Position numbers and translations under genes: made by a program. From the NCBI GenBank assembly GCA_958446835.1, contig CAUCXT010000007.1:1-64000 (forward strand): a stretch of DNA of 64,000 bases. Reading direction: 5' to 3'. This document shows positions 16,667 to 25,729 of this stretch, piece after piece. The notes under the pieces are model-generated. The model saw only the letters and a list, made by a program, of their open reading frames with translations, had not been told where the DNA came from and searched no databases. The DNA comes from an uncultured Eubacterium sp. GTDB lineage: Bacteria > Bacillota > Clostridia > Lachnospirales > Lachnospiraceae. Position 1 is the stretch's first letter. The number at the start of each line of letters is the position of its first letter.

Positions 16667-18592
16667 ATGTCCGAGAGAATAGAACTTTTTGTGCCGGGAC
16701 GTCTATGCCTGTTCGGAGAGCATAGCGACTGGGCGGGGCTTCATCGAAACATCAATTCGGCAATTATACCGGGTGAGGCGATTGTAACAGGAATCGAGGA
16801 AGGAATATATGCCACCGTCGAGGCGGCGGATAAATTCATAATAGAGAGTGACCTTGGGGAGGAGACCTTTACATGCGAGATGGATACGCAGGTTCTTAGA
16901 AAGACTGCGTGTGAGGGTGGATATTTTTCCTATGTTGCAGGTGTGGCTTCATATATAAATGAGCATTACAGCGTCGGAGGTCTGAGGATTCATATAACCA
17001 AGCGCACGCTTCCGATTAAGAGCGGACTGTCATCAAGCGCCGCTATATGTGTTCTCACGGCGCGCGGATTCAATCAGATATATGGGCTTAAGTTAAACAC
17101 AATCGGTGAGATGAATATTGCATTCATAGGTGAACAGAGAACACCGTCAAGGTGCGGCAGGCTTGATCAGGCTTGTGCATTCGGAGTCAAGCCGGTTCAC
17201 ATGACATTTGACAGTAATGAGGTGGGAGTGCAGACGATAAAGCTTGGCGGCACATTCTACTGGGTAATTGCAGACCTTAAGGCGGGAAAGGATACGGTAA
17301 AAATTCTTGCAGACCTCAACAAATGCTATCCTTTTGCACAGAATGACAAGGAGCGTGCGGTTCAGGAGGCACTCGGAGTTGATAACAGGGAGTATATTGA
17401 AAAAGGTGTGCACATGTTGGAGACAGGGGATGCCAAGGGACTTGGTGAGCTGATGCGCACCGTGCAGGAAAATTTTGACAAAAAGGTAGCTCCGGCATGT
17501 CCGTCACAGCTTAAATCTCCGGTTCTTCACTCGGTTCTTTCCGATAAGGAGCTTGACAAGTGGATATATGGCGCCAAGGGCGTAGGCTCACAGGGTGACG
17601 GGACAGTGCAGCTTCTTGCTAAGGATGAAGAATGTCAGAAGGCTGTTATAGATTATCTCAACAACGTGCGTGGTATGGAGGCGTTCCCACTCACGCTTAA
17701 GCCTAAGCAGGCGGTGAGAAAGGCAGTTATTCCTGTGGCGGGATTCGGAACCAGACTTTACCCTGCAACCAAGGCAATCAAGAAGGATTTTCTTCCGGTT
17801 CTCGATAAGGATGGGCTTTTTAAGCCTGTTATCATGGTGCTTTTAGAGCAGCTTGTACAGTCGGGAATAGAGGAAGTGTGCCTCATCATCGGACGTGAGG
17901 AGCAGAAGCTGTATGAGTCATTTTTTGCCCCTATGTCCAAAGAGAATTATGACAAGCTTCCTGAGGATAAGCAGAAGTACGAGGATAATCTGGTGAAGAT
18001 AGGCAGAATGATTCATTATGCATATCAGGATGAGAGAAGAGGCTTCGGGCATGCCGTGTACCAGAGCAGGGACTTCGCTGAGGGCGAACCTGTGCTTCTG
18101 CTTCTTGGAGATATGATATACGAATCCTATATAGGAAAGACCTGCTCAAGCCAGCTTATAGACTGCTTTGAGGCTTATGGGCTTCCGGTGGTATCAATGC
18201 ATGAGGTGCCTAAGGAGCAGGTGGTTCATTATGGCATTATGCACGGTGTGTGGGAGAGCCCTAAGGAGGAGCAGATGCGCTTAGACTGCATATATGAGAA
18301 GCCGACAGTGGATTATGCCGAGGAGAATCTTGCCGTCAAGTGCAAGAACGGCAGCAAGTATTTTGCAGTGTTCGGGCAGTATATCCTCACGGAGGATGTG
18401 TATAAGGTTCTCGAAAAAAATATCCGTGAAAATAAGGAAAGCCGCGGTGAGATACAGCTCACGGATGCGCTTGAGGAGGTTCGTGCCACAACAGGTATGA
18501 TGGGCTGCCGCATAAAGGGTAAGTCCTACGATGTTGGATTGCCACAGATGTATATTGAGACTGTGGGTGAATATGGAAAAGGAAAGGAATAG
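16667..18592 (+). CDS. Bifunctional GHMP sugar kinase and sugar-1-phosphate nucleotidyltransferase
   Basis: 641 residues made of two enzymes. Residues 1-335 are a GHMP kinase of the galactokinase kind: PGRLCLFGEHSDW near the N-terminus, ATP loop GLSSSAA (120-126), a LDQ Asp at 167, and motif 3 (GAKGVGSQGDG, 302-312). Residues 350-641 are a GalU/RmlA-type nucleotidyltransferase with GFGTRLYPATK (359-369) and a LGD metal site. Together they could phosphorylate a free sugar at C1 and activate it to an NDP-sugar, a salvage route as in FKP or glucuronokinase/pyrophosphorylase pairs. Here the kinase is N-terminal, opposite to FKP. Sugar and nucleotide are unknown. It is followed 10 nt later by trmB. 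Confidence 0.85.
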   Translation: MSERIELFVPGRLCLFGEHSDWAGLHRNINSAIIPGEAIVTGIEEGIYATVEAADKFIIESDLGEETFTCEMDTQVLRKTACEGGYFSYVAGVASYINEHYSVGGLRIHITKRTLPIKSGLSSSAAICVLTARGFNQIYGLKLNTIGEMNIAFIGEQRTPSRCGRLDQACAFGVKPVHMTFDSNEVGVQTIKLGGTFYWVIADLKAGKDTVKILADLNKCYPFAQNDKERAVQEALGVDNREYIEKGVHMLETGDAKGLGELMRTVQENFDKKVAPACPSQLKSPVLHSVLSDKELDKWIYGAKGVGSQGDGTVQLLAKDEECQKAVIDYLNNVRGMEAFPLTLKPKQAVRKAVIPVAGFGTRLYPATKAIKKDFLPVLDKDGLFKPVIMVLLEQLVQSGIEEVCLIIGREEQKLYESFFAPMSKENYDKLPEDKQKYEDNLVKIGRMIHYAYQDERRGFGHAVYQSRDFAEGEPVLLLLGDMIYESYIGKTCSSQLIDCFEAYGLPVVSMHEVPKEQVVHYGIMHGVWESPKEEQMRLDCIYEKPTVDYAEENLAVKCKNGSKYFAVFGQYILTEDVYKVLEKNIRENKESRGEIQLTDALEEVRATTGMMGCRIKGKSYDVGLPQMYIETVGEYGKGKE

Positions 18593-18602
18593 GAGAACGC
18601 AG

Positions 18603-19241
18603 ATGAGACTTAGAAATGTGCCGGGCGCACGCGAGGCAATGATTGAGAGTGAATATACGGTGAATGAGCCGAAGGAATATAAGGGAAGATGGAACGAACT
18701 GTTTGGGAACAATAACCCTATTCGCATAGAGGTAGGCATGGGCAAGGGAAGATTCATCATGCAGCTTGCGGCTCAGAATCCTGATGTCAACTATGTGGGA
18801 ATTGAGAAATATTCAAGCGTGCTTATCCGCGCGCTTGAAAAGCAGGAGGAGGCGCAGCTTCCGAACATTATTTTTATCAGGATGGACGCTGAGGAGATTA
18901 CGGATGTGTTCGGCGAGGGCGAGGTTGACCGCATATACCTCAATTTTTCCGACCCATGGCCGAAGGATAGGCATGCTAAGAGACGTCTTACTTCAAGACA
19001 GTTCCTTGCCCGCTATAATCAGATACTTAAAAAGGACGGACAGTTGGAGTTCAAGACGGACAACAGGGTTTTATTTGACTTCTCCGTTGAGGAGGTTGAG
19101 CCTGCAGGCTGGCATATCAGGGAGCTTACATACGACCTTCACAACGATGCGAGGATGAATGAAGGAAACATAATGACGGAGTATGAGGAGCGGTTTTCCG
19201 GGATGGGGACGCCTATCAATAAGATGATTATAGATAGATAA
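18603..19241 (+). CDS. trmB: tRNA (guanine-N7-)-methyltransferase
   Basis: 212 residues. It methylates G46 in the variable loop of tRNAs using SAM. TrmB signatures: the SAM-binding EVGMGKGRFI, GIEKYSS, and the family-specific NFSDPWPKDRHAKRR with RLTSRQFL after it. An ending like TEYEERFSGMGTPI is also typical. Start at ATG 18603 behind AGGAG. The frame is open further upstream but overlaps the kinase gene. Cotranscribed with the bifunctional sugar enzyme (10-nt gap), with no obvious functional link. Confidence 0.95.
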   Translation: MRLRNVPGAREAMIESEYTVNEPKEYKGRWNELFGNNNPIRIEVGMGKGRFIMQLAAQNPDVNYVGIEKYSSVLIRALEKQEEAQLPNIIFIRMDAEEITDVFGEGEVDRIYLNFSDPWPKDRHAKRRLTSRQFLARYNQILKKDGQLEFKTDNRVLFDFSVEEVEPAGWHIRELTYDLHNDARMNEGNIMTEYEERFSGMGTPINKMIIDR

Positions 19242-19336
19242 TAGGAAGATTAGGACACGGCATTAAAGAACCTTTTTGTTTTACTATCATATAATACAAT
19301 CAAAAGGTAATGGGATATAAGAAAAGGTGCTGATAT

Positions 19337-19477
19337 ATGGGCAAAGGCTATGAATGTAAAATGAGGTGCTTTGCATATAAGCACAAGAAGCTTAATAAGC
19401 ACCTGTGCCAGCTTAAGAAGTCGCTTGATGAGCTTGCTGAAGCATTAGGGTGTGGGAAGAAAAGGTGTAAATGTTAA
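19337..19477 (+). CDS. Small cysteine-rich basic protein (46 residues)
   Basis: A short frame from ATG 19337 to TAA 19475-19477 encodes MGKGYECKMRCFAYKHKKL and on to a CGKKRCKC end. Five cysteines and many lysines suggest a metal-binding or nucleic-acid-binding mini-protein. The codon pattern is clean and the lysine/cysteine order is non-random. A weak AAAAGGTG lies about 7 nt upstream. No family recognised. It lies between trmB and a shared terminator. Confidence 0.5.
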   Translation: MGKGYECKMRCFAYKHKKLNKHLCQLKKSLDELAEALGCGKKRCKC

Positions 19478-19588
19478 AAGGTCACAGAATAAAACAGTAT
19501 ATAGTATAATATGTATGCGATTGTGAAAAATAACATAGCAAGTGATACACCATACGATTATGTGGAAATATATTATTATAAAATAAAG

Positions 19589-19630
19589 GCAGAACACAGC
19601 CGATGACTAATCGCCTGTGTTCTGCTTTTT
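19589..19630. terminator. Shared terminator between convergent genes
   Basis: A perfect 11-bp stem (19589-19599 with 19615-19625) and a 15-nt loop, with TTTTT on the plus side and an A-rich flank on the other that gives U-rich RNA on the minus strand. It ends the trmB-side transcript and the ALDH transcript. Confidence 0.8.
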
Positions 19631-19638
19631 GCTGTTAT

Positions 19639-21018
19639 CTATCTTAAAAATATCCGTATCATCTTATCCATAAATGAGCTGTACGGCTGGTAACGCATAG
19701 GCAGGTCGAGCCATGTCTTTTTGTCGACAATACTTTTTTTGTGGCTGAAGGTGTCAAAGCCTTCGCGTCCGTGGTAGGAGCCCATGCCACTGCCACCGAC
19801 ACCACCGAAGCCCATGTTGGAGGTGGCGAGGTGGATTATTGTGTCATTCACACAGCCACCGCCGAAGCTTATGCCGGAAGTGATTTTTCTGATAAATTGC
19901 CTGTTTTCTGAAAAGACGTAGAGCGCTAATGGATGGTCAAGCGAGTTGATTTTTTCTATCATGGCGTCCTCATCATCGTAAGGAATGACAGGCAGCAGCG
20001 GTCCGAAGATTTCCTCCTGCATGACTGCGTCATCGTAGGTGATGTTGCGCATTATGACTGGCTCAATGCGCAGTGTTGCGGCGTCCGCGGCACCGCCTAG
20101 AACCACCTTTTTCTTATCTATAAGACCAAGAATACGGTTAAAATGCTTTTCGTTGATTATCTTTCCGTAGTCAGGATTCTCAAGAGGCTTGTCGGAGAAC
20201 TGCCTGATAGTCTCCTGTTTCAGATATTCTATGAACTTCTCATAAACATCACGGTGACAGAGGACATAGTCCGGGGCAACGCAGGTCTGCCCGCAGTTCA
20301 GATATTTTCCGAACACGATACGTCTTGCCGCGAGCCTGAGGTTCGCATCAGGAGCTACTATGCAGGGGCTTTTGCCGCCCAGCTCAAGGGTGATGGGGGT
20401 AAGGTGCTCCGCTGCGTGGCGCATGACCTCCTTTCCAACGGCTTTGCTCCCGGTAAAAAAGATGTAGTCGAAGCCGGCATCGAGAAGACAGGTGTTCTCT
20501 GCACGTCCGCCTGTTACAACTGCAACGTACTCAGGCGGGAAAATCTCGGAGATTATTTTACCGATAATTTCGCTGGCTGCCGGCGAGTATGCGCTTGGCT
20601 TGACGATAGCGGTATTTCCGGCGGCGAGGGCGTCGACAAGCGGTTCCATGGTGAGAAGAAAGGGGTAATTCCATGGGCTCATTATAAGCACATTTCCGTA
20701 GGGCGACGGCTTTACATAGCTTCTTGAGGCAAACTGCGCGAGCGGTGTTGCCACGGTGCGCTCACGCGCAAAGCGCTTTACATGGGAGAGCATATAGCTT
20801 ATTTCGCTCAGTGTGAGTCCGACCTCGCACATATAGCTTTCCTGTGAACCTTTTCCGAGGTCTTTTTTTAAGGCACTCATAATATCGGTTTCGTGTGATA
20901 TAATAGCAGCCTTTAATTTTTTGAGTGCTGATATTCTGTATTCTGTCTTAAGTGTGGCTCCTGTGGTAAAGAAACTTCGCTGGGAGCTTAACAGTTCTTG
21001 GATTTCTGAGTTGGTCAT
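19639..21018 (-). CDS. Aldehyde dehydrogenase (class 3-like)
   Basis: 459 residues, shorter than class 1/2 enzymes and similar to class 3/fatty aldehyde dehydrogenases. It oxidises an aldehyde to the acid with NAD(P). Motifs: PWNYP (N117), K140 in IVKPSAYSP, FTGSKAVG, E212 in LELGGKSP, catalytic C246 in NCGQTCVAPD. The terminal 25 residues (YQPYSSFMDKMIRIFLR) may touch the membrane. Start behind GGAG. The gene follows an iron alcohol dehydrogenase and a MarR regulator on the same strand, suggesting alcohol/aldehyde or fatty-aldehyde detoxification. Confidence 0.92.
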   Translation of the reverse strand: MTNSEIQELLSSQRSFFTTGATLKTEYRISALKKLKAAIISHETDIMSALKKDLGKGSQESYMCEVGLTLSEISYMLSHVKRFARERTVATPLAQFASRSYVKPSPYGNVLIMSPWNYPFLLTMEPLVDALAAGNTAIVKPSAYSPAASEIIGKIISEIFPPEYVAVVTGGRAENTCLLDAGFDYIFFTGSKAVGKEVMRHAAEHLTPITLELGGKSPCIVAPDANLRLAARRIVFGKYLNCGQTCVAPDYVLCHRDVYEKFIEYLKQETIRQFSDKPLENPDYGKIINEKHFNRILGLIDKKKVVLGGAADAATLRIEPVIMRNITYDDAVMQEEIFGPLLPVIPYDDEDAMIEKINSLDHPLALYVFSENRQFIRKITSGISFGGGCVNDTIIHLATSNMGFGGVGGSGMGSYHGREGFDTFSHKKSIVDKKTWLDLPMRYQPYSSFMDKMIRIFLR

Positions 21019-21129
21019 GTGGGGGTCTCCTCTAATTTAATAAGTAGGCAATCGCGAAACTCCGGCTGTAACAGTTGTATGCTGTGCGATTTGTGTTTCG
21101 CTATTATTTAATGTAAAAAATGATAGTTA

Positions 21130-22335
21130 TTATTGCTCATTGCTTACGGCATAATAGAAATGCTCCAGCTCCTTCGCATTCATAAGTACCGGAACCGGGT
21201 AAAGCGGATTGCCTTCGGCGTCCGCGTGGCGGGCAAGCTCAGGGATGTCCTCAGCCTTGATTCCTGCAAGGGTACGTCCGAGCGAAAATTCATCGAGCAT
21301 GCCCTCTATGGCGCAGATGAATTTCTCAGCAGCTACACAGTCGGTGTCATTCTCATCGGACAGTCCGGCGGCATTGGCAAGGTCATGGAGCTTTCCTTGA
21401 ATTGCCGAGGCGTAATCGCGCAGAACTATCGGCAGCAGGACGGCGTTGGCAAGTCCATGTGGAATATTGTATTTACCTCCAAGAGAGTGCGCTACGGCAT
21501 GTACATAGCCGACATAGGATACCGTAAATGCAACTCCGGCGTAGTATGAGGCGTGAAGCATATTTTTTCTTGCAGTCATATTATTGCCATCATGGTAGGC
21601 GGTCTGCAGGTTTGCGAAAATTAATTGAACGGCTTTGAGCGCCGCCTTGCGAGTCTTTTTCGTGGTGGAACGCCCGATGTACGCCTCAACCGCGTGTGTC
21701 AGGGCGTCAAGTCCGGTGGAGGCGGTTATAAATGGTGGAAGTGAGCGCGTCACCTCCGGGTCGAGAACAGCGTACTTTGGGATAAGCGGAAAATCGTTGA
21801 TTGGGTATTTGACGCGCGTCTTTGCGTCGGTGATGACCGCGGCGAGGGTGGTTTCGCTTCCTGTCCCGGCAGTGGTCGGCACCGCAAAAAGCGGCGGCAG
21901 TGGGCGGATAACCTTTAAAATGCCCTTCATTTTCATAAGTGGGGTCTTAGGGCGCGCAATGCAGGCACCTACAGCCTTGGCGCAGTCCATTGAGGAGCCG
22001 CCGCCGAAACCAATCAGAGCCTGGCAGTTGTTTTCCTTATATAAATGCAGAGCCTCATCGACATTGTCCGTGGTGGGATTTGCAACCGTACCATCATATA
22101 CGATACAGGAAATGTTATTCTGTTCAAGAAGCTGTTCAAGGTGCTCTGTGAGCCCAAGACTGCGGATTCCCTTGTCTGTGACAAGGAGAACACGGTCTAG
22201 CTTAAGTGCTTTAAGCTTGTCTATGAGTTCGTCCATTCCTTGAAGAAGCTCAGGAGAGCGGTAAGGCAGAAATGGAATTGCAATTTTGAAAACAGTCTGA
22301 AATGTACGGCAGTAGAGCTTTTTTAATGGGTGCAT
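21130..22335 (-). CDS. Iron-containing alcohol dehydrogenase
   Basis: 401 residues of the type III alcohol dehydrogenase family. NAD-binding GFGGGSSMDCAKA (110-121) and the four metal ligands D210, H214, H279 and H293 (in HAVEAYI, VHAVAHSLGG, NIPHGLANAV) are all present. It interconverts an alcohol and its aldehyde, with the ALDH downstream able to take the aldehyde on. The 111-nt gap to the ALDH gene holds a GCGAAAC/GTTTCGC inverted repeat (21054-21060, 21095-21101), possibly a processing or weak regulatory site. Substrate unknown. Confidence 0.93.
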   Translation of the reverse strand: MHPLKKLYCRTFQTVFKIAIPFLPYRSPELLQGMDELIDKLKALKLDRVLLVTDKGIRSLGLTEHLEQLLEQNNISCIVYDGTVANPTTDNVDEALHLYKENNCQALIGFGGGSSMDCAKAVGACIARPKTPLMKMKGILKVIRPLPPLFAVPTTAGTGSETTLAAVITDAKTRVKYPINDFPLIPKYAVLDPEVTRSLPPFITASTGLDALTHAVEAYIGRSTTKKTRKAALKAVQLIFANLQTAYHDGNNMTARKNMLHASYYAGVAFTVSYVGYVHAVAHSLGGKYNIPHGLANAVLLPIVLRDYASAIQGKLHDLANAAGLSDENDTDCVAAEKFICAIEGMLDEFSLGRTLAGIKAEDIPELARHADAEGNPLYPVPVLMNAKELEHFYYAVSNEQ

Positions 22336-22425
22336 GTGGGAAAACCTCTCTTTATAGGATTTTAAATATATAATTCAGTCAGGTTAAAATACAGCCGTTA
22401 AATCGTTGGTTAGTGGGGGCGCACA

Positions 22426-22866
22426 TCAGGACCCGGAATAATCTTCGAGATTACGCGCAATCAGCAGCAGTGAGTGGTAAAACTCAGCGCGCTGTCTGTC
22501 GGTTAATCCGGCTCCGCCGATTTCGACGGCACTCTTGATAGCTTTTTCTATGTGCTGTGCGGCGTCATTGCCGGAGGCTGTAAGGACAAGCGGAATGCGG
22601 TATTTTCTGCCGTCCGATTCCGCTTCGCGGACAAAGCCCTTGCCTATCAGCTCTTTGAGTGAACGGCTTATGGCAGCCTTGTCGACTTCGCAGTTTTCGC
22701 ATAGCTGCGATGGCGTCAAGCCTGCAGGATTCTTTTTCAACTGAAAAAGTATCATAACGTGATTAGCTTTTAGCCCATAAGAGTTAACCTCAGTCGACTT
22801 GATTCGCTGGACACTCTTGTTAATCTGGGAAATGGCTGTTGTGAATTGTTCGAAACGATTGAACAT
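22426..22866 (-). CDS. MarR-family transcriptional regulator
   Basis: 146 residues with the winged helix-turn-helix of MarR proteins (LTPSQLCENCEVDKAAISRS, then the wing SDGRKYRIPLVLT) flanked by dimerisation helices. First gene of the marR-ADH-ALDH set, so it probably represses this operon and responds to a substrate-like ligand. A TATAAT and a GTAAA-TTCAG-TTTAC repeat lie about 55-75 nt before its start and may be promoter and operator. Confidence 0.88.
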   Translation of the reverse strand: MFNRFEQFTTAISQINKSVQRIKSTEVNSYGLKANHVMILFQLKKNPAGLTPSQLCENCEVDKAAISRSLKELIGKGFVREAESDGRKYRIPLVLTASGNDAAQHIEKAIKSAVEIGGAGLTDRQRAEFYHSLLLIARNLEDYSGS

Positions 22867-22918
22867 GGGGCACCTCGTATTTTCATCTGTATATTTGCAT
22901 AATTGCGTGGTGGCAAAT

Positions 22919-22942
22919 GTAAATTCAGTTTACCTATTATAT
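22919..22942 (-). promoter_or_regulatory. marR promoter -10 with candidate operator
   Basis: On the minus strand TATAAT (22941-22936) is followed by GTAAA-TTCAG-TTTAC (22933-22919), an inverted repeat over the expected transcription start. The arms are only 5 bp and the -35 is weak, so the operator call is tentative. Confidence 0.35.
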
Positions 22943-23115
22943 ATGGTAAAATTTGAAAATACATATTCGGCATTTACAATATAAATGGGAACTGCAAATA
23001 TATGATACTTGCAATAAAACAGAAAAATATATTGTATTTATGATATAAATGTTGACCTGTCAACAAATTACATTAAAAATACTACAACACGTTAAAGTTG
23101 TCAACTTAAAATTTC

Positions 23116-23625
23116 TCAGCAAAATTCAGCGATTTTTCTTGCAAGCTTCTTTTGGTCATAGCGATTTGCAACCGGAACGCGGATGAGTGGAATGTTGATG
23201 CTTTCGAGTACAACATCCTTAAGAAGGTCATTCTCGCGGTTGGGTTTGTTAAGGTGGGAGGGGTCATCAAGCTCAACAACTACCACCGGAATGAAGTCCG
23301 AATCGCACAGCACAAAGTCGAGGTGCTTGGATTTCACCTTGCCGAAGTATCTCATATATGTGTTGTAGTCCTCGGCGCGGGCGGTCTTAGCGACATCGGC
23401 AAAGCGCACCTTCGAGAAGAGATACAGCCCATAGTCGGCGGCGATCTCATCAATTACAGGAAAAAAGGCGGCTTCTGTCGGCGTGAGAAGAGCGGTGGCG
23501 TTATAGCGCCCCTTTATTTCGGCGGCGAGCCGTCTTTTTTTGTCGGTGAGAAAGTGGGTGAGGATGATGAACAGAACCAGAAATATCACGGCGGAAATAA
23601 TATATATAACAATATGTATATTCAT
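23116..23625 (-). CDS. Membrane-anchored DUF2726 protein (nuclease-like fold)
   Basis: 169 residues from ATG 23625 (behind CGGAG). N-terminal membrane helix (about 5-25), then a DUF2726 domain. The core HLDFVLCDSDFIPVVVVELDD has the spaced D and E acids of restriction-endonuclease-like enzymes, and LIRVPVANRYD completes the fold. Such proteins are widespread and uncharacterised; some are linked to DNA metabolism. Upstream of it (23040-23105) are the palindromes GTTGAC-CT-GTCAAC and GTTGTCAACTT of unknown meaning. Confidence 0.75.
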   Translation of the reverse strand: MNIHIVIYIISAVIFLVLFIILTHFLTDKKRRLAAEIKGRYNATALLTPTEAAFFPVIDEIAADYGLYLFSKVRFADVAKTARAEDYNTYMRYFGKVKSKHLDFVLCDSDFIPVVVVELDDPSHLNKPNRENDLLKDVVLESINIPLIRVPVANRYDQKKLARKIAEFC

Positions 23626-23684
23626 GTAATTTACTCCGAAAAAAAATATTAGCAAAAAATTTCATAAAATAGTGGAATTTGGCA

Positions 23685-23730
23685 CAAAAAAAGCACCAAC
23701 CCCGCAGTCATCTGCAAAACTGGTACCTTT
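23685..23730 (-). terminator. Terminator downstream of tRNA-Lys
   Basis: On the minus strand an imperfect stem (GGTACCA with TGGTGCT, inner GCAG/CTGC) is followed by seven U, directly after the tRNA 3' end. Confidence 0.55.
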
Positions 23731-23732
23731 AG

Positions 23733-23805
23733 TGCGCGATCAGGGGTTCGAACCCTGGACACCCTGATTAAGAGTCAGGTGCTCTACCAACTGAGCTAAT
23801 CGCGC
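23733..23805 (-). tRNA. tRNA-Lys (anticodon CTT)
   Basis: A full cloverleaf on the minus strand: acceptor GCGCGAT/ATCGCGC, D-arm GCTCAGTTGGTAGAGC, anticodon stem CCTGA/TCAGG with loop CTCTTAA (anticodon CTT), T-arm CCAGG-GTTCGAA-CCCTG type, discriminator A. CCA is not encoded. About 73 nt. Confidence 0.95.
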
Positions 23806-24258
23806 ACATTTAATAAGTGTCTTGTTTTCGGCACAAACATTATTATACACATGCCGGGGAAAAATGCAAGCTTTTTTTTTATATTTTTTAAAAATTTTAA
23901 AATTTTTTAGCATAAAACTTGAAAACCCTTGAAAATAAAGGAAAAATTGCAATCGGGGTTGCTTAAATATTTTCATAAGTGTATACTGAAAAATAAGGCT
24001 AATATACAAAAATCAGATAAAAATCTCAAAATACATCATAAATGATAATTTTTTCAAAGACGAAATTTTGAAAATTCAAAACAATACAAGCAATATAAAA
24101 AATAACAACAATACAAGCAATACAAAAAATAACAACAATTATAGGTATAAAGGCTTAAAAGCACTAAGGGAAGGTTGGCATAACTGTCCGGAAGAAAGCC
24201 TGAATTTTAAATACTGGATATTAAACATATTATCTTATCTAAATAGGGAGGTTAGGTT
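23806..24258. other. AT-rich intergenic region
   Basis: A 450-bp gap with long A and T runs (23865-23920), a 27-bp tandem repeat and no supported gene. The ribosome site GGAGG of the next gene is at 24247-24251. A TTG-started frame at 24068 only translates the tandem repeat and is not credible. Confidence 0.5.
24081..24134 (+). repeat. 27-bp tandem repeat, two copies
   Basis: 24081-24107 and 24108-24134 are identical except for one T/C difference; a partial third copy (ACAAT) follows. The purine-rich unit contains CAATACAAGCAATA. Confidence 0.8.
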
Positions 24259-25668
24259 ATGAAATTAAAAGTATGCAAGCCCCAAAAAAGCGGTGAGCAG
24301 ATTTCTGATGGAGAAGCAGGGACAGTCAATGTGGCAGCAGACAACGCAGAAACAAGCAGTTCAGACACGCTAGAGCAGGGTAAGGCAGAATCGGACGGCG
24401 CACAGCCGGATGACAATAGTGCCAATACCCGAACCGGTGCAAAGGACGATAATATGTCCGGAAGTGGAAGAAACGCAGCACACAGAGAAGGCAGCAGACA
24501 TGAGAAGTTCACATGGAACATCAAGTATCTGACGGTATGTCTGTACGCAGTGCTGGTTGTACTTGCGAGTGTACTTATAATAAAGGCCGTAATAGACTGG
24601 GACAATGTGATGCTGCATATCAAGGGGGCTATGAACGTGTTGTCACCATTTCTGTGGGGTGCATTCATAGCATTCCTCATCAACCCTCTTGTCAAACTGT
24701 TTGATAATAAGATATTCGGAAAGATAAAGCCCCTGAAAAAACATGATAAGCCTCGGAAGATGCTGTCTCTGCTTATATCATATCTTCTTGTTATATTTGT
24801 GGTAGTTATTATGTTCGTATACCTGCTTCCGCAGATAGGGACAAGCCTCACCGAAATTGTGAATCAGGTGCCGGGATGGATAGCGGAGGTCAACAACGGA
24901 CTTCTCAAGTTCGAGGAAGACCACCCTGATTTTGATTATGATATAATCAATGATTTCTTCAACGGTATTACCCCACAGCTTATGGATTTCTCCAAAAATG
25001 TGGTGACTAATGTAGTACCTATGATTTTTACCACTTCAATATCTGTTGTGAAGGGATTGCTCAATGTACTGATTGCATTTATCGTGAGCGTATATATGGT
25101 ATCGGACAAGAAGCTTCTTGCAAGAGGATTCAAGAGGGTTCTCTACAGTGTGGCATCAGAGAAGGCGGGTGACGTGATAATGGAGACTCTGCGTGAATGT
25201 TACCATATATTCAGCCAATTCGTACTCGGAAAGACAGTTGACTCATTCATAATAGGATGGATATGTTTCTTCCTTATGACAATACTCAGGCTTCCGTTCA
25301 CACCTATTATAAGCCTTATAGTCGGAATTACGAACATGATACCGTACTTTGGACCATTTATCGGAGCTGTTCCGGGAATCGTTCTTATACTCATGGTAGA
25401 TCCGATAAAGGCAATCATATTCACGGTGCTGATTGTTGTGATACAGCAGTTCGACGGACTGTATCTCGGGCCTAGAATTCTTGGTGAGACAGTGGGACTT
25501 CGTCCTCTCTGGATAATATTTGCCATCACAGTCGGCGGAAGTATCGGAGGCGTTGTGGGAATGTTTCTTGGAGTGCCGGTGGTTGCCGTGTTCGCATATC
25601 TTATGGATAAGCTCCTTAACAAGCTTGTACGCAAGAAAAATGTTGATATTAGTGGGAAAATAGATTAG
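24259..25668 (+). CDS. AI-2E family transporter (PerM-like)
   Basis: 469 residues. A polar, low-complexity N-terminal tail of about 90 residues precedes the AI-2E/PerM membrane domain with eight or so helices (from YLTVCLYAVLVVLASVLIIK). Family marks include LSPFLWGAFIAFLINPLV, a soluble stretch in the middle, the late GNITNMIPYFGPFIGAVPG-like segment and GPRILGETVGLRPLWIIFAI. The family exports small molecules or works as an Na+/H+ antiporter in some bacteria; the substrate here is unknown. Start behind GGAGG. Monocistronic or leading into the secreted glucosaminidase gene 61 nt on. Confidence 0.88.
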   Translation: MKLKVCKPQKSGEQISDGEAGTVNVAADNAETSSSDTLEQGKAESDGAQPDDNSANTRTGAKDDNMSGSGRNAAHREGSRHEKFTWNIKYLTVCLYAVLVVLASVLIIKAVIDWDNVMLHIKGAMNVLSPFLWGAFIAFLINPLVKLFDNKIFGKIKPLKKHDKPRKMLSLLISYLLVIFVVVIMFVYLLPQIGTSLTEIVNQVPGWIAEVNNGLLKFEEDHPDFDYDIINDFFNGITPQLMDFSKNVVTNVVPMIFTTSISVVKGLLNVLIAFIVSVYMVSDKKLLARGFKRVLYSVASEKAGDVIMETLRECYHIFSQFVLGKTVDSFIIGWICFFLMTILRLPFTPIISLIVGITNMIPYFGPFIGAVPGIVLILMVDPIKAIIFTVLIVVIQQFDGLYLGPRILGETVGLRPLWIIFAITVGGSIGGVVGMFLGVPVVAVFAYLMDKLLNKLVRKKNVDISGKID

Positions 25669-25729
25669 AATTAGTTAGATTAAGATAATGTAAATATAAG
25701 ACACAAATAACATTGGGAGGCAATATAAA

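Noticed and set aside
24068..24262. 64-residue Asn-rich frame
   Set aside because: TTG start without ribosome site. Its N-rich part is just translation of a 27-bp tandem repeat.
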